Shown here: piece after piece, positions 37,877 to 47,514 of the stretch
How the letters are laid out: each line of letters opens with the position of its first letter
Position numbering within the stretch: position 1 is the first letter of the stretch
From: Flavobacteriales bacterium
Lineage (GTDB): Bacteria; Bacteroidota; Bacteroidia; Flavobacteriales_G; Salibacteraceae
DNA: 51,212 nt
Reading direction: 5' to 3'
Assembly: GCA_020435995.1 (NCBI GenBank)
Contig: JAGQYO010000020.1
Coordinates: forward strand, 1 to 51,212
Program-made: the position numbers and the translations under genes
The notes under the pieces: generated by a model
The model's input: the letters and a program-made list of their open reading frames with translations, nothing else
What the model was told of the DNA's origin: nothing
Database searches by the model: none

Positions 37877-40039
37877 ATGAAAAACTGGATATTATCAATA
37901 CTCATTTCTGTTGTTACCCTTTCTGGTATTGCCAAGGAGGGAATGTGGATTCCGTCGCTGATCAAAAACTTGGTAGAAAGCGATATGAAGGAAATGGGCA
38001 TGAAACTCACCGCTGAGGATATTTATTCATTTAATAAATCGAGTTTGAAAGATGCGGTAGTGCATTTTGGTGGTGGCTGCACCGCTGAAATGATTTCAGA
38101 TCAAGGTCTTATGCTCACCAACCATCATTGTGGATATTCTCAAATTCAGTCGCACAGTTCGGTAGAAAACGACTACCTCACCAATGGCTTTTGGGCCAAG
38201 AACAAAAGCCAAGAATTAAAAAATCCTGGACTCACCGCCACTTTTATTGTCAAAATTGAAGATGTTACTTCTCAAGTTCTCGAAGGTGTAGAAGGTAACA
38301 TGGAAGAAACTGATCGCCAGAAAAAAATTGAAGAGAACATCAAGGCTATTGGAGAAGCGGCCATTGAAGGCACAGGTTACAAATTTATTATCCGACCTTT
38401 TTATTTTGGAAACGAATACTACATGTTTCTCACCGAAACTTTTAGTGATGTAAGGTTGGTAGGTGCACCTCCATCGTCTATTGGTAAGTTTGGATTTGAT
38501 ACCGACAACTGGATTTGGCCACGCCACACAGGCGATTTTTCAATTTTTAGAATCTACGCCGACAAAGACAACAAACCCGCAGAAGTTTCGGACGATAATG
38601 TTCCCTATAAACCAAAGTACAGCTTCCCGATTAATGTGAGTGGAGTAAAAAAGGGCGACTTTACGATGATATACGGATTTCCAGGAGCCACAGACGAGTA
38701 CCTGACTTCCTACGCTGTGGAATATCTCATCAACAAACAAAACCCAAATCGCATAAAAATGAGAGACATTTCACTTGAAATTATCGGTGATGCGATGTCT
38801 TCAAGCGATAAAATCCGAATACAATATGCCGCCAAACAATCCCGAATTTCGAATGCTTGGAAAAAGTGGAAGGGCCAAAACAAAGGCCTAGTTCGCAACG
38901 ATGTGATTTCTCGGAAGAAGGAACTGGAAGCTAGGTTTAATGCTAATGCCAACATGAGTGTTTTGAAATATGGCATTACCTACACCTCGCTGCTCGAAAA
39001 AATGGAAGACGCTTATTACCGGGTTGAACCTTATCAGTTTACTTGGGATATGTTTGTAGAAGTCTGGTATTTCGGGCCTGAGATATTGAGGTATGCCCAA
39101 GGTTTTGACCGACTCAATCCCGAGAAAATGAAGGAAGAAGATTTGGAGAAAACCAAAAATGCCTTGAAAAATTCGGCTAAGGGTTATTTTAAAAACTACG
39201 ATGTAGAAACCGATAAAAAATTGTTTGTGGCCTTGCTAAAACAGTATTTCAGCGTCATTGATTCGAAGTTTAAAGGCGATGTATATGACAATTTTGAATT
39301 AAAGTACAAGGGTGATTATCAGGCTTATGCGGATGAACTTTTTGCTAAATCAAATTTTACGTCGCTGGATAAGGTGAATGCATTTTTGGACAAGTACAAA
39401 GGCGCCAAATCCTTTAAGGCGGTTCAAAAAGACCCTGCTTACCAATTGGCAACTGGGTTGATAGACAACTATCAAACGAACATTAAACCCAATTTGGTGA
39501 GCATCAACAACGAATTGGAATTGCTCCAGCGCACTTATATGAAGGGTTTGATGGACATCCTTCCAAAAGACCGAAAGTATTATCCTGATGCCAATTCTAC
39601 ACTTAGGGTTTCCTTTGGCAAGGTGGAAGGATACGACGCCGCTGATGCCGTGGTGTACGACCACTTTACCACCGTAGATGGCATACTCTCCAAAATGGAT
39701 AATTCTACCATCGAATTTGCCGTACCCGACAAATTAGTGGATCTTATTCGCAACAAAGATTTCGGCTCTTATGCTGATGCGGATGGTAAAATGCACGTTT
39801 GTTTTATAGCTTCGAATCACACCACGGGCGGAAACTCGGGTAGCCCAGCACTCAATGGCGGTGGACAACTCATTGGTCTCAATTTCGACCGAACTTGGGA
39901 AAGTACCATGAGCGATGTCATGTTCGATCCAGAGATTTGCCGAAACATCATGGTGGATATCCGGTATGTCTTATTTATAGTAGACAAATTTGCGGGTGCC
40001 AAGCACTTGGTCGACGAAATGAAGCTGGTGAAGGAATAA
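37877..40039 (+). CDS. S46 family dipeptidyl-peptidase, DPP11-like (Asp/Glu-specific)
   Basis: 720 aa with a signal peptide ending near SGIAKE. Exported serine exopeptidase that removes dipeptides from oligopeptide N-termini in the periplasm. The chymotrypsin-like double barrel holds His84 in LTNHHCGY, a likely catalytic Asp in WPRHTGDFS (~220) and Ser654 in TGGNSGSPAL. The helical cap lies between (~300-560). The residue 18 positions after the Ser is Arg672 (in GLNFDRTWE); in characterised enzymes Arg there (Arg673) gives the acidic specificity of DPP11, while DPP7 has Gly. Length is normal (~710-720). A weak -7-like element (TAGTTTAG) lies at 37849-37856. The 3' end converges on the WD40 gene, three bases apart. 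Confidence 0.93.
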   Translation: MKNWILSILISVVTLSGIAKEGMWIPSLIKNLVESDMKEMGMKLTAEDIYSFNKSSLKDAVVHFGGGCTAEMISDQGLMLTNHHCGYSQIQSHSSVENDYLTNGFWAKNKSQELKNPGLTATFIVKIEDVTSQVLEGVEGNMEETDRQKKIEENIKAIGEAAIEGTGYKFIIRPFYFGNEYYMFLTETFSDVRLVGAPPSSIGKFGFDTDNWIWPRHTGDFSIFRIYADKDNKPAEVSDDNVPYKPKYSFPINVSGVKKGDFTMIYGFPGATDEYLTSYAVEYLINKQNPNRIKMRDISLEIIGDAMSSSDKIRIQYAAKQSRISNAWKKWKGQNKGLVRNDVISRKKELEARFNANANMSVLKYGITYTSLLEKMEDAYYRVEPYQFTWDMFVEVWYFGPEILRYAQGFDRLNPEKMKEEDLEKTKNALKNSAKGYFKNYDVETDKKLFVALLKQYFSVIDSKFKGDVYDNFELKYKGDYQAYADELFAKSNFTSLDKVNAFLDKYKGAKSFKAVQKDPAYQLATGLIDNYQTNIKPNLVSINNELELLQRTYMKGLMDILPKDRKYYPDANSTLRVSFGKVEGYDAADAVVYDHFTTVDGILSKMDNSTIEFAVPDKLVDLIRNKDFGSYADADGKMHVCFIASNHTTGGNSGSPALNGGGQLIGLNFDRTWESTMSDVMFDPEICRNIMVDIRYVLFIVDKFAGAKHLVDEMKLVKE

Positions 40040-40042
40040 CCC

Positions 40043-40942
40043 TTATGCCACTGGTTTCCAGAAGATAATACTGTGGTCGTCGGATACCGTTACCAGGCGA
40101 TTTAAGCTTTCATTCCAAAGCATGTTGTTCACCGATTTGGTATGTCCGCCTGCGGATTTTATATCCAGTTTTTGTAGTATCTCAAAGGAGTTTTTATCCC
40201 AAATTTTAATAGAATGATCTCGGCTACAACTAACAAAACCATAGGGGGTTTCAGTAATTCCGTACACCGCAAAATTATGGGCAGCAATTTTCAGAAGGGG
40301 TTTTGAATAAGAATTGCTTTTCCAAATTTTTAAATGACCGTCTTTTCCACCCGTTATCAGTGTGTTTTTTGAAGCGTGGTAAGCCATTCCATACACCGAA
40401 CCCGCATGGGCTTCAAAACCAAGGGTTTTGGTAAAGGATTTCAGATCTACGAGGTGAATTTTTCCTTCACCGCAGCCCATCCACAATTGATTTTCGGTGG
40501 TATTAACCCAACATGTGCGAAGTTTTTCGGTACTCAACTTTAAGAGTTTCAGCAAGCTAAAATCTATGGTATTCCAAATAGAAAGTACGCCATCACCGCC
40601 CAGCGCAAACAAGTGCTTGCCATCCTCCGAGTACCTTAGGCCAAAAACACCACCTTCGTGAATCTTTAAATGTCGAAGTTCCTTTTTTTGAAGTAAATCA
40701 ATGATGTGAATTCCGCCTTTAGAAGTGCCTACAACAAGCTGATTTAAGGAAGAACAAAATGCCATAGCGTAAATTCCGTCCTCCATTCTAATGGAAATTG
40801 GATGTTGTTCATGGGTTTCTACATTCCATGTTGCAACAATTTTATCCGAACCACCAGTAAAAATCAGATTTTTTTCAGGCCATGCTGCGAGGGCGTAAAT
40901 TGCACCTGCATGTGAGCGTATTTGAAATTCTTTGGTGAACAT
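40043..40942 (-). CDS. WD40 repeat protein
   Basis: 299 aa made almost entirely of seven WD40 blades, enough for one complete propeller. Recognisable blades end in IVATWN, GIHIIDL, VLSIWN, KIHLVDL, HLKIWKS, SIKIWDK and SIIFWKP; several start with HAG-, HEGG- or HTKS- dipeptides. No signal peptide or membrane helix is seen, so a cytoplasmic scaffold is likely. It lies six bases downstream of the LptD-like gene on the same strand, so it is probably expressed with it. No enzymatic function or partner can be read from the sequence. Confidence 0.88.
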   Translation of the reverse strand: MFTKEFQIRSHAGAIYALAAWPEKNLIFTGGSDKIVATWNVETHEQHPISIRMEDGIYAMAFCSSLNQLVVGTSKGGIHIIDLLQKKELRHLKIHEGGVFGLRYSEDGKHLFALGGDGVLSIWNTIDFSLLKLLKLSTEKLRTCWVNTTENQLWMGCGEGKIHLVDLKSFTKTLGFEAHAGSVYGMAYHASKNTLITGGKDGHLKIWKSNSYSKPLLKIAAHNFAVYGITETPYGFVSCSRDHSIKIWDKNSFEILQKLDIKSAGGHTKSVNNMLWNESLNRLVTVSDDHSIIFWKPVA

Positions 40943-40948
40943 AAGGCC

Positions 40949-43498
40949 CTAGTTAAAATCGTAGAAATTTCGTTTTCGTTCTAGCTTTAGGTCTTTGAGC
41001 ATGGAAGGTTTGATGTTGATGCCAAAGTTGTAGTTCTGTTGGCCTCCTTTGGGTACCACTTGTATGCGCGCCTCCCAGCAATTCATGTCTCGATAGAGCG
41101 AAAATGAGGTATAACCCAATGCTTCCGCTTCAAAGTCATAGTCTGTGCGGCCTTCAAATTTCCAGTTTTTAGTAATCTGAATATTTGTACTTAAATTAAT
41201 AGATTGGGTTTGTGTTTTGGTATCGTCATCAGGGCCTGAGTTGATGTAGCCATAGGTATAGGCTACCGAAAGGCTCCAAGGAATGTTTTGGAACACATAG
41301 GAACTCTGGTTCATTTTGTCAATTTTCTTTTTCTTTTTCTCCAATTGCCGCCTGTTGCTCAGTGTAAAATTAGCACCTATTGTATGGTTTGTAAATCGCC
41401 CTAGCTTACCCGTTTTTGAGAGCTCAAATTGGTTGACGCGTGTGGTGTTTTGTGCTCCTTCACCAAAGGAATACATGTTGAGACTCGAGTTGTAGTTGAT
41501 ATTAAAAAAATTGAACAAGTTGGTATTCATGGCCACCGAAATAGGAGCCCAGTTCATCGAATCGCGAAATATGTCATAAGACGTACCGAAATTGAGTTGG
41601 TCGAGGAGTTTTACCTTTTTTTCGTTGGTAATGGTGTCTTTTTTATTTTTCACCTTCATTTCAAAATTGTTTTTGAGCGAAAAACTCACGCTTCCGGTTT
41701 CCTTGCCTGTGGGCCCACCACCAAAAGGACTCATTTGATATATGGAGTAAGATTGCTCTCTTCCGTTGGTATCGGTATAAGTACGGGTGTAGTTGTTGTT
41801 TTCGTAGCTTGGGGTGTAATTGAAGCCTGCCGATGGAATCATCGTGTGTCTAATTGCTTTAATAGGCCCTTTTCGATACAAATACATCCCGTAAATATTA
41901 GTTGTTAAATTAGCTCCAGTGCGCCATTCGCCATGTCGGCCAAACTTTTTGATAGTGTCCTGTGCCAAGACTTCTCCACCTCCCGAAATAGATTTGTTCA
42001 ACTCCTTAAACTCCCAATTCTCGGTGTAGTCAAAGTAGGGTTGAAAAGTAGCCACTTTTAATACTTTGTAATTGGTGTTGACACCAAAACGGTGTTGAAG
42101 GCCATTCTGCATTTTGCGTAAAGCTTCCGAAGTGAAAATTGAATCTTGATGTGTTTTGATGCGGTTTTTGTAATTACCGGTATAGGTCACACCAAATTTT
42201 TCATACCAGCGGTCTTTTCCCACCTTCACCTTTCGTTTAAAGGGATAAATTCTATCCATGTTAAGGGCCAATTCGGGCAAACTCATTTCCGCCGAACTAT
42301 CTCTGGTATTCAAGGCATGGCTACCAGTGGCGGTGAGTCTAAATGGAGTATTGGGCAAATTATGCGTGAAGTTAATTTTTGAGTTAAAGTTGTTGCTCAA
42401 ATAATTCTGAGCACTTGTATTGATGTTTAACTGGTTGTTTTTAACCACGTTCACATCAGCATTGAAATTTGAGTTGGGCGTTGCTTTTTGATCTTGTGTG
42501 TGTTTCCACCGAAACTCATAAACCGTTTCTTCGCGCAAGTCCTTGGTTTCAGCCGAACCTTCAATGAACTTCTTGTATTCCATAAAAACCCGACCATCGC
42601 TTCGGTACCTTCTTTTGTAGTTACTCTGAGCGCCAAGTCCCCAGCTTCCTCGCGAATAAATATCTCCAGTAAAAGACGCGTCCATATAATCGCTGATGGC
42701 CCAATAATATCCACCGCGCTGCAAAAAATAACCCTGCCCCGGACTATATCCATAAGTTGGGATAATGATTCCCGAAGCTGCCCCATCTTTATTGGGGAAA
42801 ATCCCAAACGGAAGAACAAGCGGTGTGGGAATAGCACCGAGTTTCAAATTGGCGGGTCCGGTTACGAGTTTGTCATCGGGAATAATCTTGATTTTATTGG
42901 CTTTGATGTGGGTTTTCGCGTCTCGGTCTTCACAAGGACAAAACTTACCATCTTGGATATAAATAACTTCGTCGGGGAGCATTTTTATTTTCGATCCCTT
43001 TACATAACCATCTCCTTGTTGTGTTACGGCATCGGTTATTATTCCCTTCTTTGTTTCAAAATTATAACGCATGTTGCGAGCCTCAAATTCCTGTCCTTTG
43101 TCCGTAAACACGGGTGTGCCATATTCTACACCGGCAGTGTCTTTGCTTCCGCGCGCATACACTTCATTTTTTTCGATGTCCAGTTCAATGTAATCTGATT
43201 TTAAATCAATCTCTTCATAGTGCACTTGGCTTTGTCCATAGAGAAACACCTTTCCAGTTTTTACATTAAAGATCAATGAATCTTCGGCTTGGTACTCCAC
43301 TTTTGAATCGAATGCACTTTCCTTGGGCTTTGGTGCAGAATCTTGTTGTAAAGAATCAGGGGCGATCGCTTTTATCTCCTTTGGGCTTGTAGGCGGAATA
43401 GAATCTGGTACGGTATTTTGTTGCGCAGCGGAGATGTTGCTAATAACTATCAACAAGAAAGCGTGAAATAATCGGGATTTGGAAAAGAGCGAAGGCAA
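40949..43498 (-). CDS. lptD: LptD-like LPS-assembly outer-membrane protein
   Basis: 849 aa. The start is TTG at 43498; no ATG precedes the signal peptide, which ends near NISAAQQ. The N-terminal ~80-230 region is an LptA/OstA-like beta-jellyroll (VKTGKVFLYGQSQVHYEEIDLKSDYIELDI is its clearest part, positions ~75-105), followed by a long C-terminal barrel (~240-849). This is the architecture of the divergent Bacteroidota LptD family, which inserts lipopolysaccharide in the outer leaflet. FGIFPNKDGAASGIIIPTYGYSPGQGYFLQRGGYYWA marks the start of the barrel. The gene is divergent from the amidase gene, with 54 bases between starts, and is followed by the WD40 gene. Confidence 0.8.
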   Translation of the reverse strand: MPSLFSKSRLFHAFLLIVISNISAAQQNTVPDSIPPTSPKEIKAIAPDSLQQDSAPKPKESAFDSKVEYQAEDSLIFNVKTGKVFLYGQSQVHYEEIDLKSDYIELDIEKNEVYARGSKDTAGVEYGTPVFTDKGQEFEARNMRYNFETKKGIITDAVTQQGDGYVKGSKIKMLPDEVIYIQDGKFCPCEDRDAKTHIKANKIKIIPDDKLVTGPANLKLGAIPTPLVLPFGIFPNKDGAASGIIIPTYGYSPGQGYFLQRGGYYWAISDYMDASFTGDIYSRGSWGLGAQSNYKRRYRSDGRVFMEYKKFIEGSAETKDLREETVYEFRWKHTQDQKATPNSNFNADVNVVKNNQLNINTSAQNYLSNNFNSKINFTHNLPNTPFRLTATGSHALNTRDSSAEMSLPELALNMDRIYPFKRKVKVGKDRWYEKFGVTYTGNYKNRIKTHQDSIFTSEALRKMQNGLQHRFGVNTNYKVLKVATFQPYFDYTENWEFKELNKSISGGGEVLAQDTIKKFGRHGEWRTGANLTTNIYGMYLYRKGPIKAIRHTMIPSAGFNYTPSYENNNYTRTYTDTNGREQSYSIYQMSPFGGGPTGKETGSVSFSLKNNFEMKVKNKKDTITNEKKVKLLDQLNFGTSYDIFRDSMNWAPISVAMNTNLFNFFNINYNSSLNMYSFGEGAQNTTRVNQFELSKTGKLGRFTNHTIGANFTLSNRRQLEKKKKKIDKMNQSSYVFQNIPWSLSVAYTYGYINSGPDDDTKTQTQSINLSTNIQITKNWKFEGRTDYDFEAEALGYTSFSLYRDMNCWEARIQVVPKGGQQNYNFGINIKPSMLKDLKLERKRNFYDFN

Positions 43499-43508
43499 CT
43501 TATAATGC

Positions 43509-43516
43509 TATTTTTG
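43509..43516 (+). promoter_or_regulatory. -7 promoter box of the amidase gene, in a divergent region
   Basis: TATTTTTG, perfect TAnnTTTG, lies 36 bases before the ATG at 43553. On the opposite strand TAATCTTG (43522-43529) is a one-mismatch candidate for the LptD-like gene, so both promoters would share 54 bases. Confidence 0.45.
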
Positions 43517-43552
43517 CTCGACAAGATTATGCGCCAAATCTAAGCAATAACA

Positions 43553-44779
43553 ATGCGTGGAGAGGCACTTATAATACAGATAGTGGTAAAAAATATAAAT
43601 TACATATTGTTGAAAACCATTGGGTTGGTTTGCACCTTTATAATTCTCACCTCATTTTACCCTTTTAGGCCGGGAGAATATGGCCTAAGAAAGGTGGTTG
43701 TGGACGCGGGACATGGAGGTAAAGATCCAGGTGCAATTGGGGTTGGTGGCATGCGTGAAAAAGATGTCACTTTGGATATTGCTTTGGAAGTTGGTAACAG
43801 AATAAAAGCTGAATTTCCAGAAGTGCAAGTGATTTTTACGAGGTCAACAGACGTTTTTATCGAACTTCACGACAGAGCCCGCAGGGCAAATGAAGCCAAT
43901 GCCGACTTATTTCTTTCCATTCATGCCGATGCCGCAGCGAGTTCGCAGGCTCATGGAACCGAAACTTTTGCTTTGGGGCTTCACCGCAGCAAGGAGAATT
44001 TGGAAACAGCAAAAAGGGAGAATCAGGTGATTTTGATGGAAGACAACTACGATGTACAATACCAAGGATTTGACCCTTCTTCGGATGAATCATATATAGC
44101 CATTACCCTCCAACAATCTGCACATTTAGACCAAAGTTTGAGTATTGCAAGCAAAATTCAAGATCAGTTTACAGCCATAGGAAGACGAAACCGTGGCGTA
44201 AAACAGGCGGGATTTATAGTATTGTACAAAACCACTATGCCCAGTGTGCTTATTGAAACGGGGTTTATTACCAACAGCACGGAGGGTAAGTTTTTGAGCC
44301 AAAAAGAAAACAGGGTGGCCATGTCTAATTGTATTATTAATGCTTTTAGAGATTACAAAAAAGAGGTGGACACTAAATCGGGAGCTGGCAAGAAAACGGT
44401 GACCAAGGAAGTAGTTGCACCAAAAACAGAAAAGGAGACAACAGTAAAATCTTCGCCCAAGGAGGATGTGAAAAAAGCAGAAGTTGAAAAACCGAAGGTC
44501 GCAGATTCAGGCGTTCGTTTTAGGGTTCAAATTGTGTCATCACCTAGCCAAATAGAAATTACACCAACTAATTTTAAGGGCTTAACCTCGGTTCAAGAAC
44601 TAAAAGTAGGCGATAGTTATAAATACACGGCAGGAGATGAACTTACATTTGAAGATGGTGTAAATTTGCAGGCCGAGGTCAGAAAGAAGGGATACAAGGA
44701 TGCTTTCTTAATTGCAGTGTATAAAGAAGAAAGAATTCCTGTTTCGAGGGCCAAGGAGATCATGAAAAACGTAAATTAG
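43553..44779 (+). CDS. N-acetylmuramoyl-L-alanine amidase (Amidase_3) with C-terminal SPOR-like domain
   Basis: 408 aa. A hydrophobic N-terminal segment (~15-36) directs export. The Amidase_3 domain (~46-275) has the zinc ligands His54 (DAGHGGKDPGA), Glu69 (MREKD) and His124 (SIHAD) and the catalytic Glu in PSVLIETGFITN. It cuts the bond between N-acetylmuramic acid and the peptide stem in peptidoglycan, as in cell separation. A Lys/Glu-rich linker (~280-325) leads to a C-terminal SPOR/Sporulation-related-like region (~328-408) starting VRFRVQIVSS, which would bind denuded glycan. The MCE gene follows after 10 bases. Confidence 0.92.
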   Translation: MRGEALIIQIVVKNINYILLKTIGLVCTFIILTSFYPFRPGEYGLRKVVVDAGHGGKDPGAIGVGGMREKDVTLDIALEVGNRIKAEFPEVQVIFTRSTDVFIELHDRARRANEANADLFLSIHADAAASSQAHGTETFALGLHRSKENLETAKRENQVILMEDNYDVQYQGFDPSSDESYIAITLQQSAHLDQSLSIASKIQDQFTAIGRRNRGVKQAGFIVLYKTTMPSVLIETGFITNSTEGKFLSQKENRVAMSNCIINAFRDYKKEVDTKSGAGKKTVTKEVVAPKTEKETTVKSSPKEDVKKAEVEKPKVADSGVRFRVQIVSSPSQIEITPTNFKGLTSVQELKVGDSYKYTAGDELTFEDGVNLQAEVRKKGYKDAFLIAVYKEERIPVSRAKEIMKNVN

Positions 44780-44789
44780 AAGGGCTCAG

Positions 44790-45725
44790 TTGAAGCGTTC
44801 CAAAGAAATTTCCATAGCATTAGTTGTACTTGTAAGTTTAAGCTTGCTTTATTTCGGATACTTTTTCATTAAAGGTTCCAAGCTTTTTCAAACCGGTCGC
44901 ACCTATTATGCTATTTATAACAACGTGGCTGGGTTGAGCGTCGACGACCCTGTTACCATCAGTGGGTATCGGGTAGGAAAAGTTCGTGAAGCTACACTGC
45001 TTGCCGAAGATGGCGGTATCTTGCTCGAATTAGAAATTTCCAATTCTGAGTTAGAGATTCCTGATGATTCAAAGGCCGTTCTCATCAATACGGGATTGCT
45101 AGGGGGCAAGGAAGTGGATATCCAATTGGGAAGCTCAAAGGTAATGATGACCATTGGAGATACCATTATTTCTGGAACCGAAGAAGATCTAATTAGTTCA
45201 TTGAGTTCGAGTCTTGAGCCTTTCGAAAAGAAGGCTTTGGCCGCAGTAGGGTCAATTGATTCGGTAATGAAGCTCATTCAATTGGTGTTGGACGATCAAA
45301 ACAGAGGGCAGATTAAATTGGGTCTGGTCAAAATGAACAACACACTCGACCACTTGGATAGTGCTTCGGCGAGCCTCGAAAATTTGATTAAATCTGAACA
45401 AGGGAAAATCAAAAGCATCATTTCCAATTTAAATGAAGTAAGTGAAAACTTCAACCAGTTTTCGGATTCGCTAAAGGATTTGAGACTGAAAGAAAGTTTG
45501 GCCAAAGCCAACTCTGCACTTGACAATGCCTCATCCATCATGGCAAAAATTGATAGGGGAGAGGGCACCATGGGGCAACTTATAAATAACGATACCTTGT
45601 ATCAAAATCTGGAAGAAGCTAGCAAGGCCTTGGATGTACTCCTAAAGGACATGGAAGCCAATCCAAAAAGGTATGTTCATTTTTCTATTTTTGGAGGAAA
45701 GGACAAAAAAGAGAAGTCGAAATAA
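44790..45725 (+). CDS. MlaD/MCE family lipid-transport protein
   Basis: 311 aa from TTG at 44790; no ATG lies before the membrane anchor. One N-terminal helix (ISIALVVLVSLSLLYFGYFFI) anchors it in the inner membrane. The MCE domain (~38-115) has the family core YYAIYNNVAGLSVDDPVTISGYRVGKV and the typical GLLGGKEVDIQLG. The C-terminal part (~125-310) is a long coiled-coil-like helix region with repeats of Leu and Ser, ending in a Lys-rich tail. MCE proteins form rings or tubes carrying phospholipids between membranes. The Mla ATPase and permease genes are not in the window. It lies in a run with the amidase gene upstream and the Fe-S gene 16 bases downstream. Confidence 0.9.
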   Translation: MKRSKEISIALVVLVSLSLLYFGYFFIKGSKLFQTGRTYYAIYNNVAGLSVDDPVTISGYRVGKVREATLLAEDGGILLELEISNSELEIPDDSKAVLINTGLLGGKEVDIQLGSSKVMMTIGDTIISGTEEDLISSLSSSLEPFEKKALAAVGSIDSVMKLIQLVLDDQNRGQIKLGLVKMNNTLDHLDSASASLENLIKSEQGKIKSIISNLNEVSENFNQFSDSLKDLRLKESLAKANSALDNASSIMAKIDRGEGTMGQLINNDTLYQNLEEASKALDVLLKDMEANPKRYVHFSIFGGKDKKEKSK

Positions 45726-45741
45726 TCAAGGCTGAAATCTT

Positions 45742-47100
45742 ATGGGAATAAGCAATATTTTATTTATCGTTTTACTCGCTGGAGCTGCTTTTTTATTTTA
45801 TCGCAATTTCGGAAAGATTGTACGAAATATTAAGTTGGGTAAGGACCTCGATCGCTCCGATCAATCGGATGTGAGATGGAAAACAATGGCCCGAGTGGCG
45901 CTTGGGCAGTCTAAAATGGTTACCAGACCTATTGCTGGTATCCTTCATATTTTGGTCTATATCGGATTTGTGATTATCAACATCGAGATTCTAGAAATTG
46001 TATTGGATGGCGTTTTGGGAACCCATCGGGTTTTTGCGGGGTTTCTCGGTGATTTTTATGTCACCTTTATCAACTTATTCGAAATTTTGGCCTTGCTTGT
46101 TTTACTTGCCTGTGCTGTTTTTTTGATCAGAAGAAACATTGTGAAAATTGAGCGATTTTGGAAACCTGAAATGAAGGGCTGGCCAGCCTCAGATGCCAAT
46201 TACATTCTCTTTATCGAGATACTTCTTATGAGTGCTTTTTTAATCATGAATGCCGCTGATACGGTGTTGATGAACATACCTTATGAAGATATTTCGGCTA
46301 CAAGTTTGGCCCATTATGGAGAAACGGGTTTGGTCAATCCCAGTTTTGTGGTAAGCGACTTTCTTATTGGGTGGCTACCTAATGACCCAAATACCTTGGC
46401 TTTCATTGAAAGAGCTTGCTGGTGGTTTCACATTGTTGGAATATTTGCGTTTTTGAACTACCTCGTTATTTCTAAACACCTTCATATTTTATTGGCCTTC
46501 CCCAACACCTATTTTTCCAATTTGTACCCTAAAGGTCGATTCGACAACTTGGCGAGTGTTAAAAAGGAAGTGGAGATGATGTTTGATCCATCAATTGATC
46601 CTTATGCCACACCGCCTGCGGATGAAAACCCAGCGCCTGTTACTTTTGGAGCGAAGGACGTCAGTGATCTCACTTGGAAGCAACTTATGGATGCTTATAC
46701 CTGCACTGAATGTGGAAGGTGTACTTCTGTTTGTCCAGCAAACCTGACTGGCAAATTGCTTTCTCCACGAAAAATAATGATGGATACCCGAGATAGAATC
46801 ACTGAAGTGGGAAACAACTTGGACAAAAACGGCCCTGATTTTAAGGATGAAAAACTGCTGGTTCATGATTATATCTCAGCTGAGGAATTATGGGCTTGTA
46901 CCACTTGCAACGCTTGTACAGATGCATGTCCAGTAAATATAGACCCGCTTTCTATCATTGTAGATTTAAGAAGGTACTTGGTGATGGAACAATCTGCGGC
47001 ACCTGCCGAATTAAACGGAATGTTCACGAATATTGAAAACAACGGTGCGCCTTGGCAGTTCTCTATGGCAGATCGACTTAATTGGAAGGATGAAAATTGA
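45742..47100 (+). CDS. Membrane-bound 4Fe-4S heterodisulfide-reductase-like subunit
   Basis: 452 aa. Five or more N-terminal helices (residues ~1-260) carry His residues in the membrane (ILHILVY, WWFHIVG, SKHLHIL) that could bind heme b. The C-terminal cytoplasmic part has two 4Fe-4S motifs, CTECGRCTSVCP and CTTCNACTDACP. This is the membrane plus ferredoxin half of an HdrD/GlpC-like protein; the CCG-domain half is encoded separately at 47515-48309. Such Hdr-like pairs pass electrons between a soluble donor and the quinone pool; the donor is unknown. The two parts are split by a HAD-type gene overlapping the 3' end of this one. Confidence 0.85.
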   Translation: MGISNILFIVLLAGAAFLFYRNFGKIVRNIKLGKDLDRSDQSDVRWKTMARVALGQSKMVTRPIAGILHILVYIGFVIINIEILEIVLDGVLGTHRVFAGFLGDFYVTFINLFEILALLVLLACAVFLIRRNIVKIERFWKPEMKGWPASDANYILFIEILLMSAFLIMNAADTVLMNIPYEDISATSLAHYGETGLVNPSFVVSDFLIGWLPNDPNTLAFIERACWWFHIVGIFAFLNYLVISKHLHILLAFPNTYFSNLYPKGRFDNLASVKKEVEMMFDPSIDPYATPPADENPAPVTFGAKDVSDLTWKQLMDAYTCTECGRCTSVCPANLTGKLLSPRKIMMDTRDRITEVGNNLDKNGPDFKDEKLLVHDYISAEELWACTTCNACTDACPVNIDPLSIIVDLRRYLVMEQSAAPAELNGMFTNIENNGAPWQFSMADRLNWKDEN

Positions 47101-47509
47101 TATGTTAGAAGAAGCGTTAGAAAACGGAAAAAAAATCAGTCCGGTACTTCCCAAGGGGAAAAAGAATTTTTTGATTGATATTGACGGAACCATCTGTGAT
47201 GATATTCCTAACGAGGAACCCGAGCGAATGCTTACGGCTGAAGTGTATGATGGCGCTCAAGAGACGGTAAACAAGTGGTACGACGAAGGTCATATCATCA
47301 CTTTTTTTACCAGCAGGCTTGAAGAACATCGCGAATACACGGAAAGATGGCTCAAGGAACACGGTTTTAAATACCATTCAATGCTCATGGGGAAACCCAG
47401 AGGCGGAAATTATCATTGGATTGATAACCATATTGTAAGAGCCACGAGATACGAAGGGCGCTTTACTGATTTGGTAGAAGTTGAAGCAAAAATTCAAGTT
47501 TTTAAATAA
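47090..47509 (+). CDS. HAD-like hydrolase-type protein, often annotated phosphoheptose isomerase
   Basis: 139 aa from ATG 47090, overlapping the previous stop by 11 bases; ATG 47102 is an alternative start giving 135 aa. The open frame extends further upstream to 47033 but that is inside the Fe-S gene. The protein has a HAD motif I (FLIDIDGTIC), an internal TFFTSR (motif II Thr/Ser region) and a basic MGKPRGGNYHWIDN segment carrying motif III/IV-like residues. It matches a short family conserved in Bacteroidota and commonly labelled phosphoheptose isomerase; the visible motifs are those of a phosphatase-like HAD fold, and no SIS isomerase domain is present. No substrate can be named. Its position between two Hdr-like halves is unusual. 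Confidence 0.75.
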   Translation: MKIDMLEEALENGKKISPVLPKGKKNFLIDIDGTICDDIPNEEPERMLTAEVYDGAQETVNKWYDEGHIITFFTSRLEEHREYTERWLKEHGFKYHSMLMGKPRGGNYHWIDNHIVRATRYEGRFTDLVEVEAKIQVFK

Positions 47510-47514
47510 ACACA

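Noticed and set aside
42488..43198. 236-aa open frame on the plus strand opposite the LptD-like gene
   Set aside because: It lies wholly inside a well-supported gene on the other strand, has no recognisable motifs or signal peptide, and its composition follows the complement of the coding strand.
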